Both the position numbers and the translations under genes were made by a program. Source: JAEVLT01 sp044598425 (GTDB lineage: Bacteria; Bacillota; Bacilli; Bacillales; Cytobacillaceae). From it: a DNA stretch of 64,000 bases. The notes beneath the pieces were generated by a model. That model was given only the letters and a program-made list of their open reading frames with translations, did no database searches and was not told the DNA's origin. Where the stretch lies: the NCBI GenBank assembly GCA_044598425.1, contig CP172536.1, forward strand, positions 2,666,001 through 2,730,000, read 5' to 3'. Below are positions 15,986 to 25,688 of the stretch, piece by piece (the stretch's first letter is position 1; each line of letters begins with the position of its first letter).

Positions 15986-16810
15986 TTACTTTTGGCAATT
16001 CGGACAAAAATGCGTGCCTCTGCCGCCGATGACGATTTTTTCCATTGGGGCGCCACATTTTTTGCAGGGCTCGCCTTTCCGACCATATGCAGACAACTCA
16101 AGCTGAAACATCCCCATTTCACCTTGCGAATTCACGTATGAGCGAATTGTGCTTCCCCCCATTTTAACCGCTTCTGTCAGCGTTGCGACAATCTCTCGAT
16201 GCAGAACAGTAATTTCTTCTTCATTCAATGAAGCGGCAATTCGTTCAGGGTGAATTCCGGCGCGGAATAGGGCTTCATCCACATAAATGTTTCCAAGCCC
16301 GACCACGAGTTTCTGATCCAATAATGCCGGTTTGATTTTTCGGCTCGTTTTTTTGAGCGCCTTCCCCAAATACTCTTCAGTAAACTTTTCCGCAAATGGC
16401 TCGGGGCCGAGTTCACTTAAGGGAGGATTCTGAAATTCCTCCCCCTTTTTATACAAATGCATCGTCCCAAATTTACGGACATCGCGGTATCGAAGCTCTG
16501 TGCCATCCGTAAATCGAAAAAAAACATGAGTATGCTTATCATACGGTTCATTTTTGCTGTATAACCCGTATCTTCCTTCCATTCGTAAATGGGAAACAAG
16601 GGCGTAACGATTCGTATAAATAAGTAAGAATTTTCCCCTTCTGCCAATCTCTAAAATCGTTTCCCCTTTTAAGGCATCAGTAAACTGTTTGACTTCCAGG
16701 GGGTTCTTGATGATTTTCGGCCAAAAAACCGATACAGACTCAAGCTGCTTTTGAAGAACCAGATTTTCCAATGTTTTTCTGACGGTTTCGACCTCTGGCA
16801 GTTCCGGCAT
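15986..16810 (-). CDS. mutM: Formamidopyrimidine-DNA glycosylase (Fpg)
   Basis: Removes 8-oxoguanine and formamidopyrimidines and nicks the DNA. 274 residues beginning MPELPEVETV, with catalytic Pro2 and Glu3, the conserved Lys in RRGKFLL, and a C-terminal zinc finger CKKCGAPMEKI...CPNCQK. It starts 24 bp after the polA stop, so the two repair genes are probably co-transcribed, as in other Bacillus. Confidence 0.97.
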   Translation of the reverse strand: MPELPEVETVRKTLENLVLQKQLESVSVFWPKIIKNPLEVKQFTDALKGETILEIGRRGKFLLIYTNRYALVSHLRMEGRYGLYSKNEPYDKHTHVFFRFTDGTELRYRDVRKFGTMHLYKKGEEFQNPPLSELGPEPFAEKFTEEYLGKALKKTSRKIKPALLDQKLVVGLGNIYVDEALFRAGIHPERIAASLNEEEITVLHREIVATLTEAVKMGGSTIRSYVNSQGEMGMFQLELSAYGRKGEPCKKCGAPMEKIVIGGRGTHFCPNCQK

Positions 16811-16834
16811 AGTTGTCCCCTCTTTTCACTATCA

Positions 16835-19471
16835 TTATTTCGCGTCAAACCAGGTTGACCCATACGCATAATCAACCTTTAATGGCACGCGTAATTCAAT
16901 GGCATTTTCCATCATATCTGGCACAAGTTCTTTTAAAATCTCAATTTCTTCTTTTGGCGCTTCAAAAATTAATTCGTCATGTACTTGAAGCAGCAAGCGT
17001 GTTTTTAAGCTACGGTTTTTCAAGGCTTCCGCCATATCAATCATTGCTTTTTTAATAATATCCGCGGCACTTCCTTGAATTGGAGTATTCATCGCCGTCC
17101 GCTCCGCAAAACTGCGAACATTAAAATTGCGGCTCATAATTTCCGGAATGTATCTGCGTCGGTGCATTAAAGTCGTCACATAGCCATTTTGTTTCGTCAA
17201 ACGGACAATATCTTCCATATACTCCTTAACGCCCGGGTAACTCGCTAAGTAGCGATCGATAAATTTGCCTGCTTCTTTCCTTGTAATCCCCAGATTTTGC
17301 GAAAGTCCATAATCGCTGATCCCATAAACAATGCCAAAATTGACCGCCTTTGCTTGGCGGCGCATATTGGAAGTGACCTCATCCGCGCTTACATGGAAGA
17401 CTTCCATCGCTGTTTTCGTATGGATATCCATCCCCTCTTTGAACGCTTGGATCAATTTTTCGTCTTCGGCAATATGGGCTAGAACGCGCAGTTCGATTTG
17501 TGAATAATCCGCAGCAAAAATGACCCAGCCTTCTTCAGATGGAACAAAGGCTTGACGGATTTTTCTCCCTTCTTCCAGGCGAATCGGGATATTTTGCAGG
17601 TTCGGATCCGTCGAGCTCAATCTTCCCGTCTGCGTCAGCGCTTGATTGAAGCGTGTATGCACTTTGCCTGTTTTTGGATCCACGACCTTCAGCAAGCCCT
17701 CGATATAAGTGGATTGCAGTTTCCCCAATTGCCTGTACTGGAGAATCTTTTCAATGATTTCGTGGTCGGGTGCGAGCTTTTCCAGTACGTCAGCAGAAGT
17801 AGAATAGCCGGTCTTCGTTTTCTTTAATGGCGGCAGGCCCAATTTTTCAAACAAAATGATTCCTAATTGCTTCGGTGAGTTGATATTAAATTTCTCGCCT
17901 GCCAGCTCGTGAATTTCATTCTCAATGTTTAAAAGCTTTTCATTTATTTCCTTCCCCATCAAATGAAGCCGTTCCACATCGACTTTAACCCCTGTTGACT
18001 CCATATCCGCCAAAATAAGGGACAGCGGCATTTCCAGCTCTTTAAACAACTGATATTGTTCATTTTTCTTTAAATCGGCCGTTAATTTTTCACTTAGTTC
18101 AGCCATCACTAAGCTTTTGCGAACGAGATGCTTCGCGAGTTCTTGAGTGTCAGGAACTTGCCTTTTAGCACCCTTTCCATAAAACGATTCGTCTGATTGA
18201 ATGTTTTGCAGCCCATACCGTTTGGCAACAGAGAAGAAATCCTCAATCGTTTCAGAAGGATCAATAATATAGGAAGCGATCAGCACATCAAAAACGATTC
18301 CCTGCAAATGAATACCGCGCCGCCTTAGGCTAACCTCAGACCGCTTGGCGTCGTATACCCATTTTTTCATCCGTTCATCTTCTGCCCATTCTTTAAATGC
18401 GGCCGACCGAAGTGCCTTTTCCGTTGGCAAAAAAAACCGCCCTTTGTCATTCACAATTGAAAAACCAATAATATCTGCATAATGATAATTATCATCTAAA
18501 ATTTCTACGTAAAAATAATTATCCTCTGCAAAAATTTCCGGGGTAATCTCATCAGGGATTACAAGTTCGACATTCTCCATTTCTTCCAGTTCGGCCGGCT
18601 CTGCCTCTTCCCCAAGCTTATCAAGCAATGACTGAAAGCCAAGCTCTTTGAAAAGAGTAAGCACCCTTTCCCGTTCAAATCCTTCGTATTCAAGCTCGCT
18701 TAACTCGATCTTAACCGGTGCTTGGCGTTCGATAGTAGCAAGTTCTTTGCTCATTAATGCCTGCTCTTTAAACTCTGTCAACTTTTCTTGCAGTTTTTTT
18801 CCACTGACTTGGTCAACTGAATTAAGCAAGTTTTCTAAGCTGGAAAACTCTTTTAAAAGTTTAATCGCCGTTTTTTCGCCGACACCCGGCACGCCTGGAA
18901 TATTATCGGACGAATCTCCCATTAAACCTTTCATATCAATGATTTGCTCTGGCAAGAGTCCATATTTTTCTTTGATATGTTCTGGGGTGTACTCCTCAAT
19001 ATCGGTAATTCCTTTTCGGGTGATTCCAACCGTAACATGATCAGAAGACAGCTGTGTTAAATCCTTATCTCCTGAAATGACTTTCACTTCAAAGCCCTCT
19101 TGTTCGGCTGATAAGGAAAGCGTCCCGATAATATCATCGGCCTCATAGTTTTCAAGCTCATATCGAGAAATTTGATAGGCATCCAATAATTCACGAATAA
19201 ACGGGAACTGCTCAGAAAGCTCCGGCGGTGTTTTTTGCCGGCCGCCTTTATATTCGCTGAACGTTTGATGGCGAAACGTTGTTTTACCGGCATCAAAGGC
19301 AACGAGCAGATGGGTTGGTTTCTCGTCTTCGAGCACCTTTAGCAGCATCATCGTAAACCCATAAATGGCATTCGTATGAATCCCTTTTTGATTATTTAAA
19401 AGCGGCAGCGCAAAAAACGCTCTGTAAGCAATGCTATTGCCGTCGATTAAGACGAGCTTTTTCTTGTTCAT
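16835..19471 (-). CDS. polA: DNA polymerase I
   Basis: Repair and Okazaki-fragment processing polymerase. 878 residues: 5'-3' exonuclease (about 1-290), a 3'-5' exonuclease-like domain (about 310-470), and family A polymerase (about 480-878) with motif A DYSQIELRVLAH, motif B RRQAKAVNFGIVYG and motif C QVHDELIFE. The exonuclease-like domain has YVEILDD where proofreading enzymes have DTE, so proofreading is probably absent, as in the Bacillus enzyme. First gene of polA-mutM. Confidence 0.97.
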   Translation of the reverse strand: MNKKKLVLIDGNSIAYRAFFALPLLNNQKGIHTNAIYGFTMMLLKVLEDEKPTHLLVAFDAGKTTFRHQTFSEYKGGRQKTPPELSEQFPFIRELLDAYQISRYELENYEADDIIGTLSLSAEQEGFEVKVISGDKDLTQLSSDHVTVGITRKGITDIEEYTPEHIKEKYGLLPEQIIDMKGLMGDSSDNIPGVPGVGEKTAIKLLKEFSSLENLLNSVDQVSGKKLQEKLTEFKEQALMSKELATIERQAPVKIELSELEYEGFERERVLTLFKELGFQSLLDKLGEEAEPAELEEMENVELVIPDEITPEIFAEDNYFYVEILDDNYHYADIIGFSIVNDKGRFFLPTEKALRSAAFKEWAEDERMKKWVYDAKRSEVSLRRRGIHLQGIVFDVLIASYIIDPSETIEDFFSVAKRYGLQNIQSDESFYGKGAKRQVPDTQELAKHLVRKSLVMAELSEKLTADLKKNEQYQLFKELEMPLSLILADMESTGVKVDVERLHLMGKEINEKLLNIENEIHELAGEKFNINSPKQLGIILFEKLGLPPLKKTKTGYSTSADVLEKLAPDHEIIEKILQYRQLGKLQSTYIEGLLKVVDPKTGKVHTRFNQALTQTGRLSSTDPNLQNIPIRLEEGRKIRQAFVPSEEGWVIFAADYSQIELRVLAHIAEDEKLIQAFKEGMDIHTKTAMEVFHVSADEVTSNMRRQAKAVNFGIVYGISDYGLSQNLGITRKEAGKFIDRYLASYPGVKEYMEDIVRLTKQNGYVTTLMHRRRYIPEIMSRNFNVRSFAERTAMNTPIQGSAADIIKKAMIDMAEALKNRSLKTRLLLQVHDELIFEAPKEEIEILKELVPDMMENAIELRVPLKVDYAYGSTWFDAK

Positions 19472-19671
19472 CCAATTTCCTCCTCAATGACACGAACCTT
19501 GAATGTATGTAAACAATCGATCCTTGTTATTCTATGTTCCATTCTATCATGCCTTCGATTAGAAAGGAAAAAGTACTTAAGAAGATGTTTAACCACATCC
19601 GAAATTAGGGCAACACACAGATGAACAGGATAGCAGTGGTTAGCAATTTGCTTAAATTATACCAAAAAGAT

Positions 19672-19736
19672 GCGCCGAGAGGCTCCCTGCAACGTCCACG
19701 GAAAGAGAAGAGCCTGAAGCGGAAATCAACAGGCAA
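19672..19736 (+). repeat. Eroded GCGGAAAGCG palindromic repeat
   Basis: GAGAGGCTCCC, CCACGGAAAGAGAAG, CCTGAAGCGGAAATCAACAG match the right half of the family with several substitutions, so this is an old copy. Confidence 0.65.
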
Positions 19737-19894
19737 CTATAAAGTATCTCAGATTTGGAATAAATTTCTTTTGTTTTTACTTCTCATGTCACGGATTCAG
19801 GTATAAGAAATTTCACCAATATTTTCTAATTTTTATTATGAATCATCATTTATCAGTTCGTTTCGTAAAGATTCATTGATGGAGAGAGACGAGC

Positions 19895-19931
19895 TAAAAA
19901 GAAAAAGGTGAAAGCGGGGTCTGCTTTCACC
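19895..19931 (-). terminator. Terminator of phoPR
   Basis: Minus strand: GGTGAAAGC, loop, GCTTTCACC, then TTTTTCTTTTT. It is about 108 bp after the phoR stop. Confidence 0.85.
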
Positions 19932-20038
19932 TTTTCCTTGTTTGGCTCCTTGGATGAAGGGCTTTTCATGTATTATCTTATCCCAACACTATTAAATAAA
20001 AATAAAGCCGGTGTAAATTTAATGTAAATTCCCCGATC

Positions 20039-21802
20039 TTATTTCAGCTTTCGGAAAAGATTGATCATAAACTCGCTGCCCTTTCCAACCTCGCTTTTTA
20101 CCTTAATCGTTCCATGATGGGCTTCGACCAGATGCTTAACGATCGCAAGACCTAGGCCCGTTCCGCCTGAGTTCCGGCTCCTTGCACGGTCAACACGATA
20201 AAACCTTTCGAAAATTCTCGGTATTTCCTCTTTTTCAATCCCAATCCCCGAATCCTGTACCTTGACTTGAACTTTATGATCAAATTCTTTTAACGAAACG
20301 GAAACGCTGCCGCCTGAAGGTGTATAAGCAATCGCATTCGTAATCAGATTAATAAAAACTTGTTTCAAGCGGTGAATATCCCCTTGAATGATGACCTCGT
20401 TATTTGCGCAGTGAAGCGTAAGCACAATTTCCTTCTCCTCAGCCCTGCTTTTTAACATCGTAATGATTTCCCCTAGCGTTGCGACTAAGTCAAATTCATG
20501 CACATTTAATTGAAAACCTTGCTGTTCAATTTTCGACAATTCAAGCAAATCGTGAATAAGCGATTGCAATCTGTCGCTTTCTTTTAAAATAATCGAGAGA
20601 AAAGCTTCCAAAGCATCTTTATCATTCATGGCTCCATCCAAAAGCGTTTCAGTAAACCCTTTTATCGACGTAACGGGTGTCTTTAATTCATGCGATACAT
20701 TGGCAACAAAATCTTTGCGCATTTGCTCAAGCTTTTTGATCTCCGTTATATCGTGGAAAACGAGCAAAACCCCTTTCCAAACGTTGTTTGTGCCAATAAT
20801 CGGAACCCCGTACACATCGAAGTATCTTCTTTCAATCGCCAGCGGCAGAAGCAGTTGTTTGCTTACCTTTTGTTCCGTAATAAAAATTTCTTCAACCAGC
20901 CGGCAAACTTCTTTTTGTTCAATCACTTCATAATAAAGCTGGAATAAATAATCGGAAGGGTTGACATGGAAAATTTCTTTATACCCTTTATTGATTAAAT
21001 TAATATAGCCGCGGCTGTCAATTAAAATAAGTCCTGCCCCAATGTTTTCGATTAAGACGCTTAAACGGTCCTGCTGCATTTCCTGGGCCTTCACCATTTC
21101 CTGAAGATTTCTCGCCAGGATGTTAATCGCCGAATTCAACATGCCCGTTTCATCCATTCGCTCAACAGAGGTGCGCGCCCGATAGTTACCTTTTGCAAGC
21201 TGAATCGCAACATTTGTTGCGGATTCAATCGGCTTTGTATATCTTCTTGTAATCCGTATTACGAGAAACGTTATCATCATTAACGCAATCCCTAAACTTA
21301 CGGATAAAATCCACCAGATTTGCTGATACGCCTTTTTAATTTCACTTGATTGGGTACTTAAGAAAATATAGCCCTCGCTTTTTCCATTTGTTACGATGGG
21401 CTTCCAATAATAGTGAAGATCATAGCCATCGCCTTCTTCAACCCTGTTACTTTTACTTAACTTATTATCCATTACTTCGCGTATTTTTTTCGTAAGACTA
21501 TTTTTATTCGTATTGTTTTCGATTCCGCTGTCAAATAAGATTTTCCCCTCAGTATCTGTAAGTGTAACACGGACATCGAGCATTTTACTGATATTTAAAA
21601 TTTCATTTTTCCCAATGGACTGTAGCCCTCCATGGTCAATCACATACAAGCTGATCAGATTGCTTTCTTTCTTTAAGCGTTCATTAAAAGATTGCAAATA
21701 ATAGCTTTTAAACAGCTGTCCAAGCAAAAGGCCGAGGCCTAGAAATACCGCGATAATTAATGTTATTAAAGCAATAAAAAGCTGTGAGCGAAATTTTGTC
21801 AT
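20039..21802 (-). CDS. phoR: Phosphate-limitation sensor histidine kinase PhoR
   Basis: Membrane sensor kinase that phosphorylates PhoP under phosphate starvation. 587 residues: N-terminal membrane segment (about 8-30), extracytoplasmic sensor region, second membrane segment (about 162-183), HAMP, PAS domain, HisKA with His371 in VSHELKTP, and HATPase with N-box NLITNA, DSGIGI and GGTGLGLAI. Start overlaps the phoP stop by 4 bp (ATGA), giving translational coupling. Confidence 0.96.
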   Translation of the reverse strand: MTKFRSQLFIALITLIIAVFLGLGLLLGQLFKSYYLQSFNERLKKESNLISLYVIDHGGLQSIGKNEILNISKMLDVRVTLTDTEGKILFDSGIENNTNKNSLTKKIREVMDNKLSKSNRVEEGDGYDLHYYWKPIVTNGKSEGYIFLSTQSSEIKKAYQQIWWILSVSLGIALMMITFLVIRITRRYTKPIESATNVAIQLAKGNYRARTSVERMDETGMLNSAINILARNLQEMVKAQEMQQDRLSVLIENIGAGLILIDSRGYINLINKGYKEIFHVNPSDYLFQLYYEVIEQKEVCRLVEEIFITEQKVSKQLLLPLAIERRYFDVYGVPIIGTNNVWKGVLLVFHDITEIKKLEQMRKDFVANVSHELKTPVTSIKGFTETLLDGAMNDKDALEAFLSIILKESDRLQSLIHDLLELSKIEQQGFQLNVHEFDLVATLGEIITMLKSRAEEKEIVLTLHCANNEVIIQGDIHRLKQVFINLITNAIAYTPSGGSVSVSLKEFDHKVQVKVQDSGIGIEKEEIPRIFERFYRVDRARSRNSGGTGLGLAIVKHLVEAHHGTIKVKSEVGKGSEFMINLFRKLK

Positions 21803-22515
21803 TCTCCTTTTGGCTCCTCCAGCTTATAGCCAAGACCCCTGATTGTTTTAATATAAACTGGTTTTTTCGAATCTTCTTCAATTTTTTCTCTTAAATGGGA
21901 TATATGGACATCCACTATTCTTGTATCTCCGGCAAAATCATAGTTCCAAACGGCACTAAGCAATTGATCACGCGTCAACACCCTGCCTTTATTTTTCACT
22001 AAGTACAGAAGCAATTCAAATTCCTTGAGAGTCAATTCCAAAAGTTCATCTTTAAAGTAGGCTTCGAATTGTTCAGAAGATAATTTTAAATCGCCAATTT
22101 GAAGGTACTCATTCTCTTCTTGTTTTTCTTGACCCGTATTGGCTGGAACTTGAGTTCTGCGCAAAATGGCTTTCACCCTCGCGTTTACCTCGCGGGGGCT
22201 AAACGGCTTAACCATATAGTCATCTGCACCAAGTTCCAATCCCAATACTTTATCAAACTCATCATCTTTAGCCGTTAACATTAAGATAGGGGTCATAATT
22301 TTCTTTTGACGAAGCTGCTTGCATACCTCCATACCATCCAGTTTTGGAAGCATCAGATCCAATACAATAATATCTGGAGATTCTGTTTCGGCCAATTGTC
22401 TGCCCTTTTCCCCATCCATCGCTGTAATGACCTCAAACCCTGCCTGTTCCAAATTATACCGAAGCAAAGTAACAATTGACTGCTCATCATCCACAACAAG
22501 CACTTTATTTCTCAT
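21799..22515 (-). CDS. phoP: Phosphate regulon response regulator PhoP
   Basis: OmpR-family regulator of phosphate starvation genes. The ATG at 22515 with GGAGG upstream gives 238 residues starting MRNKVLVVDDEQS; an earlier in-frame start at 22566 has no ribosome binding site and adds non-family sequence. Phospho-acceptor Asp53 in VLDLMLP, conserved Thr81 and Lys103, and a C-terminal winged helix with the DTRIVDVHISHLREKIE recognition region. A TATAAT at 22572-22577 (minus) is a plausible -10, but I see no good -35. Confidence 0.97.
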   Translation of the reverse strand: MRNKVLVVDDEQSIVTLLRYNLEQAGFEVITAMDGEKGRQLAETESPDIIVLDLMLPKLDGMEVCKQLRQKKIMTPILMLTAKDDEFDKVLGLELGADDYMVKPFSPREVNARVKAILRRTQVPANTGQEKQEENEYLQIGDLKLSSEQFEAYFKDELLELTLKEFELLLYLVKNKGRVLTRDQLLSAVWNYDFAGDTRIVDVHISHLREKIEEDSKKPVYIKTIRGLGYKLEEPKGE

Positions 22516-22657
22516 ATAATCCTCCGCAAATTGTAATCTTCCCCTATTAATTATCCAAGTAACCATCTTTCATTATAATATAAAAATTAAATAAATACTT
22601 GTCTTCGTTTTTAACATTTAAAAAGGAATGTACCATGTACACTCCCATGTTTACTAT

Positions 22658-23134
22658 TTAAAAATTTTCAAGAGCTTTCCCATTCATCCCTTCTAAACGA
22701 TAAGGAGGACTGACCGTTAAGCTGCCGTCCAGAACTGTTTCGAAGCGATCATTTTCAGCAGTGACCTCGATTTTAATCAAATGATCCGAAATATTCACTT
22801 CTACAACTTTAAATAAAAAATGAATCGTGGAATAATGGTAGACAGGTTTTAAGAATTGAATATTCTGACTTAAAATGTGGCTCCCCGGTCCTGGCAAATA
22901 TTTCGATACTGCCGAAGAGATCATTCCCGCAAGCATAATGCTTGGAACAATTGGATTTTCGTACGGGGTCTGTGAGGCATAGTCATGCTGGATATAGAGT
23001 GGATTTGCGTCATCGGTCAGCCCTAAATAAAGGAGCAAGTCTTTATCCTCTACTTTTTCCGAAATGGATAATTTTTCCTCCACGCTAATTTCTTCAATCT
23101 TTCTGCCTAATTTTCGTTTTTTGTCAAGTACCAT
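22658..23134 (-). CDS. MaoC/hot-dog-fold dehydratase-like protein
   Basis: 158 residues with the hot-dog fold of MaoC-type (R)-specific enoyl-CoA hydratases; the segment LTDDANPLYIQHDYA (about 39-53) carries the Asp and His pattern of the hydratase motif. The exact substrate is unknown. Start at 23134 has AAAAAGAGGTGAT. It lies between mdh and phoP, but is separated from mdh by a terminator and has a perfect cre site 21 bp upstream, so it appears separately expressed and CcpA-controlled. Confidence 0.8.
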   Translation of the reverse strand: MVLDKKRKLGRKIEEISVEEKLSISEKVEDKDLLLYLGLTDDANPLYIQHDYASQTPYENPIVPSIMLAGMISSAVSKYLPGPGSHILSQNIQFLKPVYHYSTIHFLFKVVEVNISDHLIKIEVTAENDRFETVLDGSLTVSPPYRLEGMNGKALENF

Positions 23135-23154
23135 GCAGCGATCACCTCTTTTTT

Positions 23155-23168
23155 TGTAAGCGTTTACA
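23155..23168. promoter_or_regulatory. Perfect cre (CcpA) site upstream of the MaoC-like gene
   Basis: TGTAAGCGTTTACA matches the cre consensus TGWAANCGNTNWCA at all 14 positions and is palindromic. It lies 21-34 bp upstream of the MaoC-like start codon and also 76 bp past the mdh stop. Confidence 0.8.
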
Positions 23169-23194
23169 AATTAATTGAATTCATATAACCAATC

Positions 23195-23224
23195 GTCAAA
23201 AAATTCGGGGGGCAGCCCCCGAAT
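23195..23224 (-). terminator. Terminator of mdh
   Basis: Minus strand: ATTCGGGGGC/GCCCCCCGAAT hairpin followed by TTTTTT, 20 bp after mdh. Confidence 0.9.
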
Positions 23225-23243
23225 CTTTATTCAACATTATACT

Positions 23244-24182
23244 TTACACTAATACTGCCATAACACCACGCACGGACTGTGCGGATTTATCCAATGAAGC
23301 TTTTTCTTCTTCGGTCAATTCAAGCTCAATGACCTTTTCAATTCCATTGGCACCAAGAATTGTCGGAACTCCAAGGTAAATTCCCTCGTAACCATACTCG
23401 CCTTCTAAATAAGCGATCGTTGGAAGCACACGGCGCTGGTCTTTTAAAATAGCCTCAGCCATTTCAACAAGTGATGCAGCCGGAGCATAGTAAGCACTTC
23501 CGTTTCCAAGCAGGTTAACGATTTCTCCGCCTCCTTTTCTTGTCCGTTCAACAATTGCATCCAAACGATCTTTTGGAATAAGCGTTTCGAGCGGGATGCC
23601 GCCAGCATAAGAGTAACGAACAAGCGGAACCATATCGTCACCGTGACCGCCTAAAACAAAACCAGTAATATCCTTCACCGATAAATTTAACTCTTGAGCA
23701 ATAAAGGTGCGGAACCGGGCAGTATCGAGCACGCCAGATTGTCCAATAACCCGATTTTTCGGAAAGCCTGATTCTTTATAAACTGTGTAAGTCATTGCAT
23801 CTACAGGATTTGTCAAAACAATGATATGGCAGTTTGGAGAATACTGAACGATTTCCTTCGTAACAGCGCGCATAACTTTTTGGTTTGTTTGCACAAGGTC
23901 ATCCCGGCTCATTCCTGGTTTACGGGCAATCCCAGCCGTAATGATAACAATATCGGAATCCTTCGTATCTTTATAATTCGATGTTCCGGTAATATTGGCA
24001 TCAAATCCTTGAACAGGGCTTGCTTCAAGCATATCCAAAGCTTTTCCTTTTGTTGGGTTTTCCGCTTGTGGAATATCGACTAAAACAACATCTCCCAGTT
24101 CTTTTTGAGCAAGCAAAAATGCGGTTGTTGCTCCAGTAAATCCTCCGCCGATAACCGAAATCTTTTTACGAGTTAAAGACAT
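23244..24182 (-). CDS. mdh: Malate dehydrogenase
   Basis: NAD-dependent malate/oxaloacetate interconversion in the TCA cycle. 312 residues, LDH-like type: glycine-rich GGGFTGATTA (12-21), substrate Arg in IARKPGMSR, ITNP-type LTNPVDAMT, and catalytic His in GGHGDDMVPL. Start at 24182 with AAGGGGAA. Downstream of icd and citZ in the conserved citZ-icd-mdh cluster; a hairpin between icd and mdh may separate or tune the transcripts. Confidence 0.97.
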   Translation of the reverse strand: MSLTRKKISVIGGGFTGATTAFLLAQKELGDVVLVDIPQAENPTKGKALDMLEASPVQGFDANITGTSNYKDTKDSDIVIITAGIARKPGMSRDDLVQTNQKVMRAVTKEIVQYSPNCHIIVLTNPVDAMTYTVYKESGFPKNRVIGQSGVLDTARFRTFIAQELNLSVKDITGFVLGGHGDDMVPLVRYSYAGGIPLETLIPKDRLDAIVERTRKGGGEIVNLLGNGSAYYAPAASLVEMAEAILKDQRRVLPTIAYLEGEYGYEGIYLGVPTILGANGIEKVIELELTEEEKASLDKSAQSVRGVMAVLV

Positions 24183-24239
24183 GATTCATTTCCCCTTCGC
24201 GTATTTTTTTGCTTGTTATCTTGCAATCAAGCAAATTTA

Positions 24240-24268
24240 TGTAAGGCTGTTTGTAATAAACAGCCTTG
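24240..24268 (-). terminator. Hairpin between icd and mdh
   Basis: AAGGCTGTTT, loop, AAACAGCCTT, 10 bp after the icd stop. The following T-run is poor, so it may be a partial terminator or an RNA-processing/stabilising stem in the citZ-icd-mdh message. Confidence 0.5.
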
Positions 24269-24278
24269 CGTACCAAAA

Positions 24279-25547
24279 TTACTCCATGTTTTTAATAAGC
24301 TCGTCGCCGAACTCGGAAGTTTTCACTTCTGTTGCTCCGTCCATAAGTCTTGCAAAATCATAAGTAACTACTTTAGAAGCAATCGTTTTTTCCATTGACT
24401 TAATAATCATGTTGGCCGCTTCATTCCATCCAAGATGTTCAAGCATAAGAACGCCTGATAGGATAACGGACGATGGGTTTACCTTGTCAAGGCCAGCGTA
24501 TTTAGGTGCAGTACCGTGGGTTGCTTCAAAAATAGCATGCCCCGTTTCATAGTTAATGTTTGCTCCAGGAGCAATTCCGATCCCGCCAACTTGAGCAGCA
24601 AGAGCGTCTGAAATATAGTCGCCATTCAAGTTCATTGTTGCAACTACATCAAATTCGCGCGGCCTTGTTAAAATTTGCTGTAGGAAAATATCAGCTATCG
24701 AATCTTTAACAATGATTTTGCCGGCTGCTTCTGCATCTGCCTGCGCTTTATTTGCAGCATCTGTTCCTTCTTCCGCTTTGATGCGGTCGTATTGTGCCCA
24801 AGTAAAGACTTTATCGCCAAATTCTTTTTCAGCAAGCTCATAGCCCCAATTTTTAAATGCACCTTCTGTATATTTCATGATATTGCCTTTGTGCACAATT
24901 GTAACGGATTTACGTCCTTCTTTGATTGCATAGTTAATAGCGGCGCGGACAAGACGGGATGTCCCTTCTTGAGAAACAGGCTTGATTCCGATTCCGGATG
25001 TCTCAGGAAAGCGAATTTTGGTTACACCCAATTCATTCTGTAAGAAATCAATCACTTTCTTCGCTTCTTCAGTGCCTTTTTCATACTCAATGCCAGCATA
25101 AATATCTTCCGTGTTTTCGCGGAAAATAACCATGTCGGTATCCTGCGGACGTTTAACTGGCGAAGGTACGCCTTCAAACCATCTTACAGGGCGCAAACAC
25201 ACAAACAAATCCAGTTCTTGGCGAAGCGCAACGTTTAAAGAGCGAATTCCTCCGCCGACTGGTGTCGTTAATGGACCTTTAATTGCAATTAAATATTCAT
25301 TGATTACATCAAGTGTTTCTTGAGGAAGCCACTCGCCAGTCTTATTAAAAGCTTTTTCACCGGCAAATACTTCTTTCCATACAAGCTTTTTCTCGCCTTT
25401 ATATGCTTTTTCAACCGCCGCATCTAATACCCGGTATGATGCTGCCCAAATATCAGGACCCGTACCGTCCCCTTCGATGAATGGAATAATTGGATTGTTT
25501 GGTACGTTTAATACTCCGTCTTTAACTGTGATTTTTTCTCCTTGCAT
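24279..25547 (-). CDS. icd: NADP-dependent isocitrate dehydrogenase
   Basis: Converts isocitrate to 2-oxoglutarate with NADP. 422 residues; substrate-binding Ser and Arg in GGIRSLNVALRQELD, RENTEDIYAGIEYE, the Lys/Asp metal residues in the NLNGDYISD segment, and the NADP-binding GTAPKYAG. Start at 25547 with TAGGAGG. Lies 141 bp after citZ, with a hairpin between them. Confidence 0.97.
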   Translation of the reverse strand: MQGEKITVKDGVLNVPNNPIIPFIEGDGTGPDIWAASYRVLDAAVEKAYKGEKKLVWKEVFAGEKAFNKTGEWLPQETLDVINEYLIAIKGPLTTPVGGGIRSLNVALRQELDLFVCLRPVRWFEGVPSPVKRPQDTDMVIFRENTEDIYAGIEYEKGTEEAKKVIDFLQNELGVTKIRFPETSGIGIKPVSQEGTSRLVRAAINYAIKEGRKSVTIVHKGNIMKYTEGAFKNWGYELAEKEFGDKVFTWAQYDRIKAEEGTDAANKAQADAEAAGKIIVKDSIADIFLQQILTRPREFDVVATMNLNGDYISDALAAQVGGIGIAPGANINYETGHAIFEATHGTAPKYAGLDKVNPSSVILSGVLMLEHLGWNEAANMIIKSMEKTIASKVVTYDFARLMDGATEVKTSEFGDELIKNME

Positions 25548-25603
25548 GGAATTCCCCTCCTAAGTATGTAAAAAAACACTAACTCTATTTCTATGACCGA
25601 ATC

Positions 25604-25633
25604 AAAGGTTAGAAGGCAGCGCCTCTAACCTTT
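25604..25633 (-). other. Hairpin between citZ and icd
   Basis: AAAGGTTAGA, 10-base loop, TCTAACCTTT: a perfect 10-bp stem 55 bp after citZ. Only a short T-run follows on either strand, so it could be an inefficient terminator or a processing site. Confidence 0.5.
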
Positions 25634-25688
25634 TCAACATTCATATTAAACCAATTTTTCTGGCAATTGTAAAACATTTGTGCTTCAA

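Larger units (their letters stand above)
19472..20038. other. Intergenic region between phoR and polA
   Basis: No gene in 567 bp. It holds the phoPR terminator, an eroded GCGGAAAGCG palindrome (19672-19736) and otherwise AT-rich unique sequence. ATTAGGGCAAC near 19604 recurs at 32411, hinting at another decayed repeat. Confidence 0.6.
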
